Assembly: GCA_902795555.1 (NCBI GenBank)
Contig: CADBLV010000272.1
Span: 1-6,056, forward strand
Source of the DNA: an uncultured Eubacteriales bacterium
Lineage (GTDB): Bacteria; Bacillota_A; Clostridia; Christensenellales; Aristaeellaceae
DNA length: 6,056 bases
Direction of reading: 5' to 3'
In this document: piece by piece, positions 1-5,998 of the stretch
How the letters are laid out: each line of letters begins with the position of its first letter
How positions within the stretch are numbered: position 1 is the first letter of the stretch
Made by a program: the position numbers and the translations under genes
Notes under the pieces: model-generated
The model's database searches: none
Told to the model about the DNA's origin: nothing
Seen by the model: the letters and a program-made list of their open reading frames with translations, nothing else

Positions 1-8
1 CCCACCCT

Positions 9-38
9 GAAAAGCATCTCTCCGGGGCGCTGCTTTTC
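9..38. terminator. Possible terminator-like hairpin upstream of the PIN/TRAM gene
   Basis: An 8-bp perfect stem, GAAAAGCA (9-16) with TGCTTTTC (31-38), encloses a 14-nt loop. The A-run and T-run belong to the stem itself, which is a pattern of weak bidirectional terminators. The loop is long and only three GC pairs close the stem, so this may be the end of a gene left of the window, or chance. It sits 41 nt before the ATG at 80 and is not a recognisable promoter. Confidence 0.3.
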
Positions 39-79
39 CCGGTTTCCGTGATTAACGTTTTTCAGAAAGAAGGGTTCCC

Positions 80-1189
80 ATGAAATCAAAAGGCGTTGAA
101 CGCTTACTCCGGTTTCTGCTGATCCTCCTGGGCGTCGGCATCGGTCTGGCCGTTACTCAAATCGGCCTGGATCTGTTCCGCACCGCCAATCCGGACACCG
201 TCATCCCCGCCCATTATCCCATGCTGGGCTATGTCGGCATGGGCGTCATCGGCGGTCTGATTCTCCTGCTTTTTTCCAATCGGATCATCCGGCGTTTTAC
301 CCGTTTTTCCACCGATGTCCAGAAGCAGTTTGACAAAATGCCCCTGAATCAGCTGATGAGCGCGGTGCTTGGGCTGATTCTGGGGCTGATCGTTGCGGCG
401 CTGCTCCGTCAGATGATCACCTTCCTGGGCCAGGGCATCCTGTCTGCCGCCTTAAGCGCCATTCTGTATCTGGTGCTCGGTACGCTGGGGTATAATATCG
501 GCAAGCGGCGCAGCCGGGAATTCATGGCCATGATCACCCGGCTTTCCGGTGCGAGGGAGAAGAGCAAAATCCGCAAACACGGCTATGCTTCCCGGAAATT
601 CCTTGACACCAGCGCCATCATCGACGGTCGCATTCTCGCCGTAGCCAAAACCGGTTTCATCGAAGGGGAGTTTGTCCTTCCGCAGTTTGTCATCGACGAA
701 TTGCGGCATATTGCGGATTCGCCCGACCCGAGCCGGCGGGAAAGAGGCCGGCGGGGCCTGGAGATCCTCCGGGAAATGCAGGAAAGCCTCCGCCAGCTCA
801 CCGTGGACGATGCGGATCCCGAGGGCATCACCGATGTGGATGTCAAGCTCCTCCGCCAGGCCCGGGACTGCGGCGGAACCGTGATCACCGTAGACTATAA
901 TCTGCAGAAAGCAGCTGCTGTCAGCGGGGTCAGAACCATGAATGTCAACGAACTGGTGGAAGCGCTCCGTCCGGCCGTCACGCAGGGCATGGAGCTGAAG
1001 GTTCGGGTCAGCCGGGAAGGCAAGGAGCCCGGTCAGGGCGTCGCTTATCTGGATGACGGCACCATGATCGTCATTGAAGGCGGCAAAGCACTGCTCGGCG
1101 AAGAAACAACCATCCAAGTCGCCAGCGTCCTTCAGACCTCCGCCGGCCGCATGATTTTCGCCAAACTCAAGCCGGAAGCAACACCGTAA
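80..1189 (+). CDS. yacL: YacL-like integral membrane protein with PIN and TRAM domains
   Basis: The protein has 369 residues. Four hydrophobic segments (about 9-31, 50-68, 92-112 and 118-138) are followed by a basic linker. A PIN domain (about 172-295) has the acidic residues expected at a metal site: D176 and D182 in LDTSAIIDGR, E207 in VIDELRHIAD, D254 in DVDVKLL and D272 in VDYNL. A TRAM domain (about 304-364) has the family blocks GKEPGQGVAYLDDGTM and LQTSAGRMIFAK. This order and length match Bacillota YacL. PIN domains are usually Mg-dependent RNases and TRAM domains bind RNA, so a membrane-anchored RNA-processing role is plausible, but YacL function is not settled. The ATG at 80 follows GAAGGG (69-74) with a 5-nt gap. 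No convincing promoter is visible in the 79 nt upstream. Transcription should end at 1228-1268. The gene stands alone here and converges with the flavoprotein gene. Confidence 0.93.
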   Translation: MKSKGVERLLRFLLILLGVGIGLAVTQIGLDLFRTANPDTVIPAHYPMLGYVGMGVIGGLILLLFSNRIIRRFTRFSTDVQKQFDKMPLNQLMSAVLGLILGLIVAALLRQMITFLGQGILSAALSAILYLVLGTLGYNIGKRRSREFMAMITRLSGAREKSKIRKHGYASRKFLDTSAIIDGRILAVAKTGFIEGEFVLPQFVIDELRHIADSPDPSRRERGRRGLEILREMQESLRQLTVDDADPEGITDVDVKLLRQARDCGGTVITVDYNLQKAAAVSGVRTMNVNELVEALRPAVTQGMELKVRVSREGKEPGQGVAYLDDGTMIVIEGGKALLGEETTIQVASVLQTSAGRMIFAKLKPEATP

Positions 1190-1227
1190 TCCCTTCCGTC
1201 GAACGTATGATCTTCACCAGACTCAGA

Positions 1228-1268
1228 CCAAAAAGCATGATCGCTCCCGATCATGCTTTTTGGTTTTT
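1228..1268. terminator. Bidirectional intrinsic terminator between convergent genes
   Basis: A perfect 16-bp inverted repeat pairs 1228-1243 with 1248-1263 around a 4-nt loop (CTCC). The core is A5-GCATGATCG-loop-CGATCATGC-T5. On the + strand a further T5 follows at 1264-1268. On the - strand the A5 at 1230-1234 becomes a U5 at the end of the core stem. It lies 38 nt after the stop of the PIN/TRAM gene and 13 nt beyond the stop of the flavoprotein gene, so it can serve both. Confidence 0.9.
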
Positions 1269-1276
1269 CGACATCC

Positions 1277-1816
1277 TTATATGCTTTCACAAAAAGACCT
1301 GATTTCCTGCTTTCTGGCTTCAATCGCTTCCCGGTTTTCGACAGAACACAGTCCGAGATGGCCGCAGTCCGCTATTTCCAGATGACCGTAAAAATGCGTG
1401 ATGCTGCCGATGATTCTCTCACATTCCTTCATGCCGGGACCGGTACGCAGCGCAATTGCGTATCCCCTTTTCCCGGAAGGAATGGTCCGATGCGGCTCAT
1501 GGGTGTTGCACCAGGGCGTGCATCTGTCAATAAAAGCCTTGAATTGCCCGGGAATATCCGCCCAGTAGGAAGGAGAAACCAGAACAATCACGTCCGCCCG
1601 GGATATTTCTTCCATCAGAATCTCCACATCGTCATGCTGGACACATGCTGCGGTTTGATGGCAGCTTCTGCAGCCCCTGCAGTATCCGAAATGATAGTCA
1701 TCAATGCATCCTGTTTTGACTTCATACCGGGAAGCCAGCGATTCCGCCGCGCATTTGACAATCTCTGCCGTTGCGCCGTTCCGAACGGGACTGCAATTGA
1801 AAATCAGCGCTCTCAT
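1277..1816 (-). CDS. Flavodoxin-fold NAD(P)H-dependent oxidoreductase / iron-sulfur flavoprotein-like
   Basis: The protein has 179 residues and resembles the NADPH-dependent FMN reductase / flavodoxin-like superfamily. The first strand and phosphate-binding loop are at 1-16 (MRALIFNCSPVRNGAT, compared with the usual GSPRxxGNT). A cysteine cluster, C46-X2-C49-X2-C52-X5-C58, is followed by HDD. The second flavin-binding loop is SPSYWADIPGQFKAFIDR (81-98). In iron-sulfur flavoproteins (Isf) this compact cysteine spacing holds a 4Fe-4S cluster; many clostridial relatives carry it with unknown substrates. The protein is expected to be a cytoplasmic FMN-binding redox enzyme, with donor and acceptor unknown. 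The ATG at 1816 is set by a perfect AGGAGG (1822-1827) with a 5-nt gap. The gene lies 123 nt downstream of the second ABC gene on the same strand with no obvious promoter of its own, so co-transcription is likely but unproven. It ends at the shared terminator. Confidence 0.88.
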   Translation of the reverse strand: MRALIFNCSPVRNGATAEIVKCAAESLASRYEVKTGCIDDYHFGYCRGCRSCHQTAACVQHDDVEILMEEISRADVIVLVSPSYWADIPGQFKAFIDRCTPWCNTHEPHRTIPSGKRGYAIALRTGPGMKECERIIGSITHFYGHLEIADCGHLGLCSVENREAIEARKQEIRSFCESI

Positions 1817-1821
1817 CCGAT

Positions 1822-1827
1822 CCTCCT
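1822..1827 (-). promoter_or_regulatory. Ribosome binding site of the flavoprotein gene
   Basis: AGGAGG on the - strand lies 5 nt before the ATG at 1816-1814. It is a full anti-SD match and fixes the start codon. Confidence 0.85.
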
Positions 1828-1854
1828 GAAACCCAAATATCTTTTCTGATGATC

Positions 1855-1912
1855 CAGCAATCGGCTTTTTCGCCGGGCAGAGGTCTTCCGCCCACAGTCG
1901 TTCCGATTGCTG
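1855..1912 (-). repeat. Nested inverted repeat in the gap between the ABC gene and the flavoprotein gene
   Basis: The arms CAGCAATCGG (1855-1864) and CCGATTGCTG (1903-1912) are perfect 10-bp complements around a 38-nt interior. Inside, GGGC (1875-1878) pairs with GCCC (1890-1893), with three more possible pairs further in. In the - strand transcript this makes a two-tier structure between the stop of the ABC gene (1940) and the AGGAGG of the flavoprotein gene. No U-tract follows it on the - strand, so it is not a standard terminator. It could be an mRNA stability or processing element, an operator, or a decayed repeat. Confidence 0.5.
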
Positions 1913-1939
1913 TCCAACCCTGATTCCTTTTCGTGGTTT

Positions 1940-3763
1940 TTACTGCAGAATACTGCTGACCGCTTCTTCCTCATACTGCCGGGTATACAGCCGGTAATAG
2001 GTTCCTTTTTGCGAAAGAAGCTCCTGATGCGTTCCCTGCTCCACAATCTTCCCGTCCTTCACGACCAGAATCAGATCGGCATCCCGAACAGTGGAAAGCC
2101 TGTGGGCAATCACCAGGGACGTTCTCCCCTGAATCACCGTATCAATGGCAGCCTGAATCCGCTGTTCCGTCAGCGTGTCCACCGAAGCCGTGGCCTCGTC
2201 TAGCACCAGGATGCGCGGATCCGCCAGAATCGCCCGGGCAAAAGAAATCAGCTGTTTTTCTCCGGTGGAGAGCAGATCGCCGCCCTCTCCCACATCCGTA
2301 TCGATGCCTTTTTCCATGCGCGCGATAATTTCATCCGCGGAAACCAGCCGCAGAGCGCGCCAGATTTCCTCTTCGGTGGCTTCCGGGTTTCCGTACAGCA
2401 GGTTTTCACGGATTGTTCCGGAAAACAGATGAGGCGTCTGAAGTACATAACCGATGGCGCTGTGCAGCCACAGCTGGCTCCGGTCCCTTGCGTCCTTTCC
2501 GTCAATCAGCACCTGTCCCTCCGTAGGTTCAAAAAATCGGCAGACCAGATTCACAAGGGTACTTTTTCCCGCCCCTGTTTCGCCGACGATGGCGATATTG
2601 CTGCCAAAGGGAATCGAAAGGTTGAAATGCTCCAGCACATATTCGTCCCCATCCGGATAGCGGAAGGAAACATCCCGGAATTCAATATCTCCCCGGATCG
2701 GCTCCCAGTTCTCCTTTTTCGGTGAGAAGCTGTCCCCGTATTTTTCGATCACTTCCGGCCTGTCTGTCACATCCGAGGTCGTCCCCAGCAGCCGGGTCAG
2801 TCGTTCGATATTCACCTGGGTCGTGATCACGTCTGAAATCGCGTCCACAATCCAGCGTACCGGTTCCATCATACCCTGAGCATAACTCATGAACATGGAG
2901 AAGGTGCCGACCTCCTCGGCGGCGATATAGCCTCCCTGCCACAGGACAATGGCCAAGGCCAGAGAGGAGGCAAAATGCATCGTGACCGCGAAAGCGCCTC
3001 GCAGCCGGGCGGCTCTGATGCTTTTCCGTCTCATCTCCTCCGTATCCCGGACAAAATCTGCTGCCATCCGATCCTCTACCACCAGGGTTTTAATCGTTTT
3101 TGCTCCGGTGATGCCCTCGTTGAAATCCCCTGTGATCTGGCTGTTCAGTTCCCGAATCTGACGATTGGCCCGGATCAGCTTTTTCTGAAACAGGGAGAAG
3201 AGAATCACGATCAGCGGCAGGATGGTCATCACCATCAGCGCCAGTCGCGCGTTGATCACCAGCATCACCACCAGGGAGCCGATCAGATAGGTAGAATGCC
3301 ATACGCAGTCCATCAGACTCCAGGACACCAGCGATCCGATGCGGCCTGTGTCGCTCATCACCCGGGCATGGATATATCCCACGCTGTTCTGGTTAAAATA
3401 ACTGAAGGACAGAGTCTGCAGATGATTGAAGGCCGCGGCACGCAAATCCCGGTTCACCGATACTTCCGTCGTCATGGCGCCTCGGCAGGAAATATAGTTC
3501 ATCCGCGCGGCAAACAGAATCGCCAGCACATACACCGCGATATACCACGGCAGCGTATCCAGGGTATTTCCCGCAATGAAATGATTCAGCGCATACCGTT
3601 GAAACAGGGGAAGCGCAATATCCACCGCGCTGCCGCCCAATCCGCACAGAATCATCATCGTCAGCATTTTCCGATAGGGCTTCAGATAGGGCAGAATCCG
3701 CGGAATGCCGAAAAAGGGCAGGGATCGCTGCTCCTGCCGGCCGCGGTTTACTGTTGCTTCCAT
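1940..3763 (-). CDS. ABC exporter half-transporter, second subunit of a heterodimer (catalytic Glu retained, deviant signature)
   Basis: The protein has 607 residues: an elbow helix (about 21-33), a six-helix exporter transmembrane domain (about 34-320) and an ATPase domain (about 358-600). The A-loop is Y369, Walker A is GETGAGKST (394-402), the Q-loop is Q442, Walker B is ILVLDEA with D522 and catalytic E523, the D-loop is SVD (527-529) and the switch is H554. The signature reads LSTGE (498-502) instead of LSGGQ. This combination is that of the TM288/BmrD/LmrD-type partner in heterodimeric exporters. The full catalytic site would be made of this Walker A/B plus the LSGGQ of the partner. The protein is an inner-membrane, ATP-driven exporter; drug or lipid substrates are typical of the family, but the cargo is unknown here. 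The ATG at 3763 follows GGAGGT (3773-3778) with a 9-nt gap. The SD lies inside the end of the upstream ABC gene, and the two genes overlap by 16 nt, so translation is probably coupled. Confidence 0.95.
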   Translation of the reverse strand: MEATVNRGRQEQRSLPFFGIPRILPYLKPYRKMLTMMILCGLGGSAVDIALPLFQRYALNHFIAGNTLDTLPWYIAVYVLAILFAARMNYISCRGAMTTEVSVNRDLRAAAFNHLQTLSFSYFNQNSVGYIHARVMSDTGRIGSLVSWSLMDCVWHSTYLIGSLVVMLVINARLALMVMTILPLIVILFSLFQKKLIRANRQIRELNSQITGDFNEGITGAKTIKTLVVEDRMAADFVRDTEEMRRKSIRAARLRGAFAVTMHFASSLALAIVLWQGGYIAAEEVGTFSMFMSYAQGMMEPVRWIVDAISDVITTQVNIERLTRLLGTTSDVTDRPEVIEKYGDSFSPKKENWEPIRGDIEFRDVSFRYPDGDEYVLEHFNLSIPFGSNIAIVGETGAGKSTLVNLVCRFFEPTEGQVLIDGKDARDRSQLWLHSAIGYVLQTPHLFSGTIRENLLYGNPEATEEEIWRALRLVSADEIIARMEKGIDTDVGEGGDLLSTGEKQLISFARAILADPRILVLDEATASVDTLTEQRIQAAIDTVIQGRTSLVIAHRLSTVRDADLILVVKDGKIVEQGTHQELLSQKGTYYRLYTRQYEEEAVSSILQ

Positions 3764-5598
3764 GCTGCTTCCACCTCCTCCCGGTTCATAGACTGAATCC
3801 GATCGATTTCCTGATAAAGACCCGGCTGATTTTTCAGTTCCTCCGGACTGCCCAGTTGGGCGATCCTTCCGTGATCCAGAACCATCACCTGATCCGCCTT
3901 GGAAAGCGTGGTAATCCGATGGGAAATCAGAATGATGGTCGCCGTGCCGAAGCGCTTCTCCAGCGCCGCGCGAATCTTCGCGTCGGTCTCCGTGTCCACC
4001 GCGGACAGGGAATCGTCAAAAATCATGATCGGCGTCGGTCTGGCCAGCATCCGTGCGATGGCCGCTCGTTGCTTCTGGCCGCCCGAAAGCGTTACGCCGC
4101 GCTCTCCCACAAAGGTGTCATATCCTTTGGCAAACCCGATGATGGTGTCTTCCAGACAGGCCGCCCGCGAAGCAGCCCGGATGCTTTCCTCCGTCAGATC
4201 CGGAGAGGAAATACTCAGGTTTTCCCGAAGCGTGCGGGAAAACAGGAAGGGTTCCTGCAAAACGATGCCGATATTTTGCCGCAGATGCTCCAGGCGGATC
4301 TTGCGGATATCCCTCCCGCCGATCGTGATGCTCCCGCATCCCTCCGGCAGGGGATACAGCCGATCCAGCAGGTACATCAGGCTGCTTTTTCCGGATCCTG
4401 TTCCGCCCAGAATGCCCAGCGTGGATCCGGACGGAATCGTCAGCGAAATGTCGTGCAAAATTTCCGGACTGCCTTCATAGGAAAATGAGACATGGTCGAA
4501 TCGGATGTCGCCGTCCATCGGCGCATCCTCCGCCCCCGGCAGATCCTTTTCTTCCTCCGCGTCCATCAGATAGCCGATCCGGTCGATTCCCACGCCTGCC
4601 TTGGACATCTCGCTGATCATTCGGCCCAGTTGACGAACCGGCCAGACCAGCATGCCGTTGTAGCTGACAAACGCGATAAACTCGCCGCTGGTCATTTCAC
4701 CCCGCAGGCAGAAAAGCACCCCGAAGATAATCACCAGCATCACCTGCAGACCGGAAAGAATATCAGCCGTCGACCAGAACAGGCTCATGAGTCGCCCCAG
4801 TTTCACCCACAGGGAGGTATAATACCGGTTATGCCGGTCAAACCGATCCCGCTCATACCGTTCCCGGCCGAAGGCGCGAACTACCCGGACCCCCGTCAGA
4901 TTTTCCTGGGCCATGGCCGACAGCTTGCCTTCGTTTTCATCGCAATCCTGAAAGCCCCGGCGGAACTTTTTGTGAAAAAACAGAGAATACCAGACAATGA
5001 TCGGCAGGGGAATCATGGCAATCAGCGTCAGACGCCCGTTCATCCCCAGCATAAACACCATGCTGAGCACCAGCAGAATCAGGATGCGGATCAGGTTGGT
5101 CATCTGTTCGGAGATGAAGTTCCGGGTTGTTTCAATATCGCTGGTGCAGCGCTGGATGATGTCCCCCGTATGATGTTTCATGTGCCATTGGAAGGGGAGG
5201 CGCTCAATATGGCTGTACAGGGTATCCCGCATGGTTTTGACCAGCGTTTCGCTGCCCCGGGTGTTCATCACCCGGAAACCGTACAGGGAAATCACCTTGA
5301 CTAGCGCCACAGCCACCACCAGCGCGGCCATAATCCACAGGCTTCCCCGAATCCATTCCACGCCGCCCAGGGCTTCCAGCCCTTTGGCGACCAGCGGGTT
5401 CAGGCTGTCCGTGGGAGCGTTGCCCAATACCTGGTCCACCGTGATCCGGATGATCTGCGGCGTGGCCATGTCGGCCAGCGACGACATCATCGCGCAGATC
5501 ATGCACACCAGGAAGAAGCCCTTGCTTCCTTTCAAAAATCGCCATATCAATCCCGCCCGGCCGGAGCGGGATCCTTTGTTTGCTGTTTGCTCGCTCAT
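3748..5598 (-). CDS. ABC exporter half-transporter, first subunit of a heterodimer (Asp at the catalytic Glu position)
   Basis: From the preferred ATG at 5598 the protein has 616 residues; an upstream in-frame ATG at 5610 would add MGGF. The transmembrane domain spans about residues 20-325, with clear hydrophobic helices near 27-46, 87-106, 166-186 and 276-297. The ATPase domain starts near 364. Walker A is GGTGSGKSS (398-406), the Q-loop is Q448, the signature is canonical LSGGQKQR (504-511), Walker B is PIMIFDDS with D528, and the switch is H560. The catalytic Glu position is Asp (D529), as in TM287 and BmrC, so this subunit supplies the degenerate ATP site. DDSLSAVD is the typical block of that subunit class. 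With the overlapping downstream gene it should form an inner-membrane heterodimeric exporter, multidrug-like by family; substrate not deducible. It is the first large gene after the promoter at 6025-5997 and lies behind a leader terminator. Confidence 0.94.
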   Translation of the reverse strand: MSEQTANKGSRSGRAGLIWRFLKGSKGFFLVCMICAMMSSLADMATPQIIRITVDQVLGNAPTDSLNPLVAKGLEALGGVEWIRGSLWIMAALVVAVALVKVISLYGFRVMNTRGSETLVKTMRDTLYSHIERLPFQWHMKHHTGDIIQRCTSDIETTRNFISEQMTNLIRILILLVLSMVFMLGMNGRLTLIAMIPLPIIVWYSLFFHKKFRRGFQDCDENEGKLSAMAQENLTGVRVVRAFGRERYERDRFDRHNRYYTSLWVKLGRLMSLFWSTADILSGLQVMLVIIFGVLFCLRGEMTSGEFIAFVSYNGMLVWPVRQLGRMISEMSKAGVGIDRIGYLMDAEEEKDLPGAEDAPMDGDIRFDHVSFSYEGSPEILHDISLTIPSGSTLGILGGTGSGKSSLMYLLDRLYPLPEGCGSITIGGRDIRKIRLEHLRQNIGIVLQEPFLFSRTLRENLSISSPDLTEESIRAASRAACLEDTIIGFAKGYDTFVGERGVTLSGGQKQRAAIARMLARPTPIMIFDDSLSAVDTETDAKIRAALEKRFGTATIILISHRITTLSKADQVMVLDHGRIAQLGSPEELKNQPGLYQEIDRIQSMNREEVEAAWKQQ

Positions 5599-5602
5599 AA
5601 AA

Positions 5603-5608
5603 CCTCCC
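5603..5608 (-). promoter_or_regulatory. Ribosome binding site deciding the start of the first ABC gene
   Basis: GGGAGG on the - strand lies 4 nt (TTTT) before the ATG at 5598-5596. The same bases would encode the Gly-Gly of the longer MGGF start at 5610, which suggests that they are an SD and not coding. The rival ATG at 5610-5608 has only GAGG (5620-5617) with a 6-nt gap. Both could be used; 5598 is preferred. Confidence 0.6.
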
Positions 5609-5626
5609 ATTGTTTTCCTCGGAATC

Positions 5627-5656
5627 TTTCAGGCCCCGGTGAACGTCGGCCTGAAA
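5627..5656 (-). promoter_or_regulatory. Hairpin directly upstream of the ABC ribosome binding site
   Basis: In the - strand transcript UUUCAGGCC (5656-5648) pairs perfectly over 9 bp with GGCCUGAAA (5635-5627) around a 12-nt loop. No U-tract follows, so it is not a terminator. It ends 7 nt before the GAGG of the longer start and 19 nt before the GGGAGG, where it could affect ribosome loading or protect the 5' end of a processed message. Confidence 0.55.
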
Positions 5657-5775
5657 CGGTTATGGGTGAGCCTGTTTCCCGAAAAGGGTAAAAAAATCCC
5701 CGCTTTCTTTCTCCGAAAGCAGGCAGCAGAATCCATCAGCACGCACAAATCACAAGTCAGATCGACCTTTTTCAT
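5629..5775 (-). CDS. Doubtful 48-residue reading frame crossing the leader terminator
   Basis: ATG at 5775-5773 to TGA at 5631-5629. It begins MKKVDLTCDLCVLMDSAACF and so has a C-X2-C pair and a third Cys. There is no convincing SD before it, and it runs through both the terminator hairpin and the next hairpin, whose sequence is better explained by RNA pairing. If translated, a ribosome on it would melt the terminator and let transcription continue, so it may matter as a leader frame even though the peptide is unlikely to have a function. No family is recognised. Confidence 0.15.
   Translation of the reverse strand: MKKVDLTCDLCVLMDSAACFRRKKAGIFLPFSGNRLTHNRFRPTFTGA
5690..5723 (-). terminator. 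Intrinsic terminator (candidate attenuator) inside the ABC operon leader
   Basis: On the - strand CCUGCUUUC (5723-5715) pairs with GAAAGCGGG (5707-5699) over 9 bp, including one G-U pair, around the 7-nt loop GGAGAAA. GA and then U7 (5696-5690) follow. This is a standard Rho-independent terminator shape. It lies about 90 nt before the ABC start codon and about 270-300 nt after the predicted transcription start, so the operon can be expressed only by reading through it unless another promoter lies further in, and I see none. It may instead end a short RNA of about 300 nt. Confidence 0.75.
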
Positions 5776-5799
5776 CTTATTTCGTCCGTGCAAAATCAG

Positions 5800-5868
5800 T
5801 CAGGCTGCCCGGGATAATCTCTCGGAAACAAACTCCTTTACCAGGTATTCCCTTACTTCTCTATTCAT
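5800..5868 (-). CDS. Possible leader peptide 2 (22 residues), coupled to the preceding frame
   Basis: ATG at 5868-5866, TGA at 5802-5800. It starts MNREVREYLVKEF and ends SERLSRAA; it is charged and likely helical, with no family recognised. Its ATG overlaps the TGA of the preceding frame as ATGA, a standard translational coupling arrangement, while it has no SD of its own at normal distance. Its last codons (5811-5804) are complementary to the base of the downstream terminator, which makes its translation potentially regulatory. The short length means that chance cannot be excluded. Confidence 0.35.
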   Translation of the reverse strand: MNREVREYLVKEFVSERLSRAA

Positions 5869-5933
5869 GGCGGATTCTCACTTTCATAAACCTCTCTTTC
5901 CCCGGTTTCAAAAACACCCGCTGACTCCGGCAC
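5865..5933 (-). CDS. Possible leader peptide 1 (22 residues), GTG start
   Basis: GTG at 5933-5931, TGA at 5867-5865. GGAGG (5945-5941) lies 7 nt upstream, an ideal gap. It begins PESAGVFETG after the start and ends in ENPP before the stop; it is acidic and not recognised. An overlapping GTG at 5935 opens another frame of 24 residues ending at 5861, which could use the same SD. The frame studied here is open upstream to the window edge, through the promoter, so it could also be the tail of something longer. The good SD after a good promoter is the main support. Confidence 0.35.
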   Translation of the reverse strand: MPESAGVFETGEREVYESENPP

Positions 5934-5975
5934 ACTTTCTCCTCCGAAAAGGCCGCTCCCCGCAGGCGGGTCGGA

Positions 5976-5998
5976 ATACAGATTCAAACCGTCTGTAT
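5976..5998 (-). promoter_or_regulatory. Inverted repeat over the start site (possible operator)
   Basis: ATACAGA (5976-5982) and TCTGTAT (5992-5998) are perfect 7-bp arms around a 9-nt centre. The repeat covers the last two bases of the -10 box and the predicted start near 5990, a typical place for a repressor such as a TetR, MarR or GntR type to block transcription. No regulator gene is visible in the window. It could also form a hairpin at the very 5' end of the transcript, depending on the exact start. Confidence 0.4.

Larger units (their letters stand above)
5599..5990 (-). other. Long structured leader (5' UTR) of the ABC operon, no large gene
   Basis: About 390 nt lie between the predicted transcription start (near 5990) and the first ABC start codon. 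In transcript order this stretch contains two coupled 22-codon reading frames (5933-5865 and 5868-5800), a third possible frame (5775-5629), a terminator-like hairpin with U7 (5723-5690), and a 9-bp hairpin just before the SD (5656-5627). Third-codon-position GC in the frame that stays open to the right window edge looks lower than in the large genes, so I do not read this stretch as the tail of a normal gene. Leaders of this type commonly regulate transporter operons by attenuation. Confidence 0.6.

Noticed and set aside
452..1117. Long minus-strand open frame (221 codons) inside the PIN/TRAM gene
   Set aside because: It is antisense to a gene with a clear family match; the translation resembles no known protein and it has no convincing SD. 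Long antisense frames are common in GC-rich genes.
1253..1849. Plus-strand open frame (198 codons) over the flavoprotein gene
   Set aside because: It begins within the right arm of the shared terminator hairpin and is antisense to a gene with a perfect AGGAGG and recognisable motifs.
2975..3796. Plus-strand open frame (273 codons) inside the second ABC gene
   Set aside because: The translation is rich in His, Gln, Arg and Pro, typical of a mirror frame of membrane-helix codons; no motif and no promoter.
4492..5304. Plus-strand open frame (270 codons) inside the first ABC gene
   Set aside because: Same mirror-frame composition, with no SD or family resemblance.
5678..5688. CCCGAAAAGGG mini-hairpin after the leader U7 tract
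   Set aside because: The stem is only 3 bp; too weak to call as an element.
5958..5970. CCCGC/GCGGG palindrome in the early leader (minus strand)
   Set aside because: A short GC-rich stem of four or five pairs with a tiny loop and no U-tract; likely chance in this base composition.
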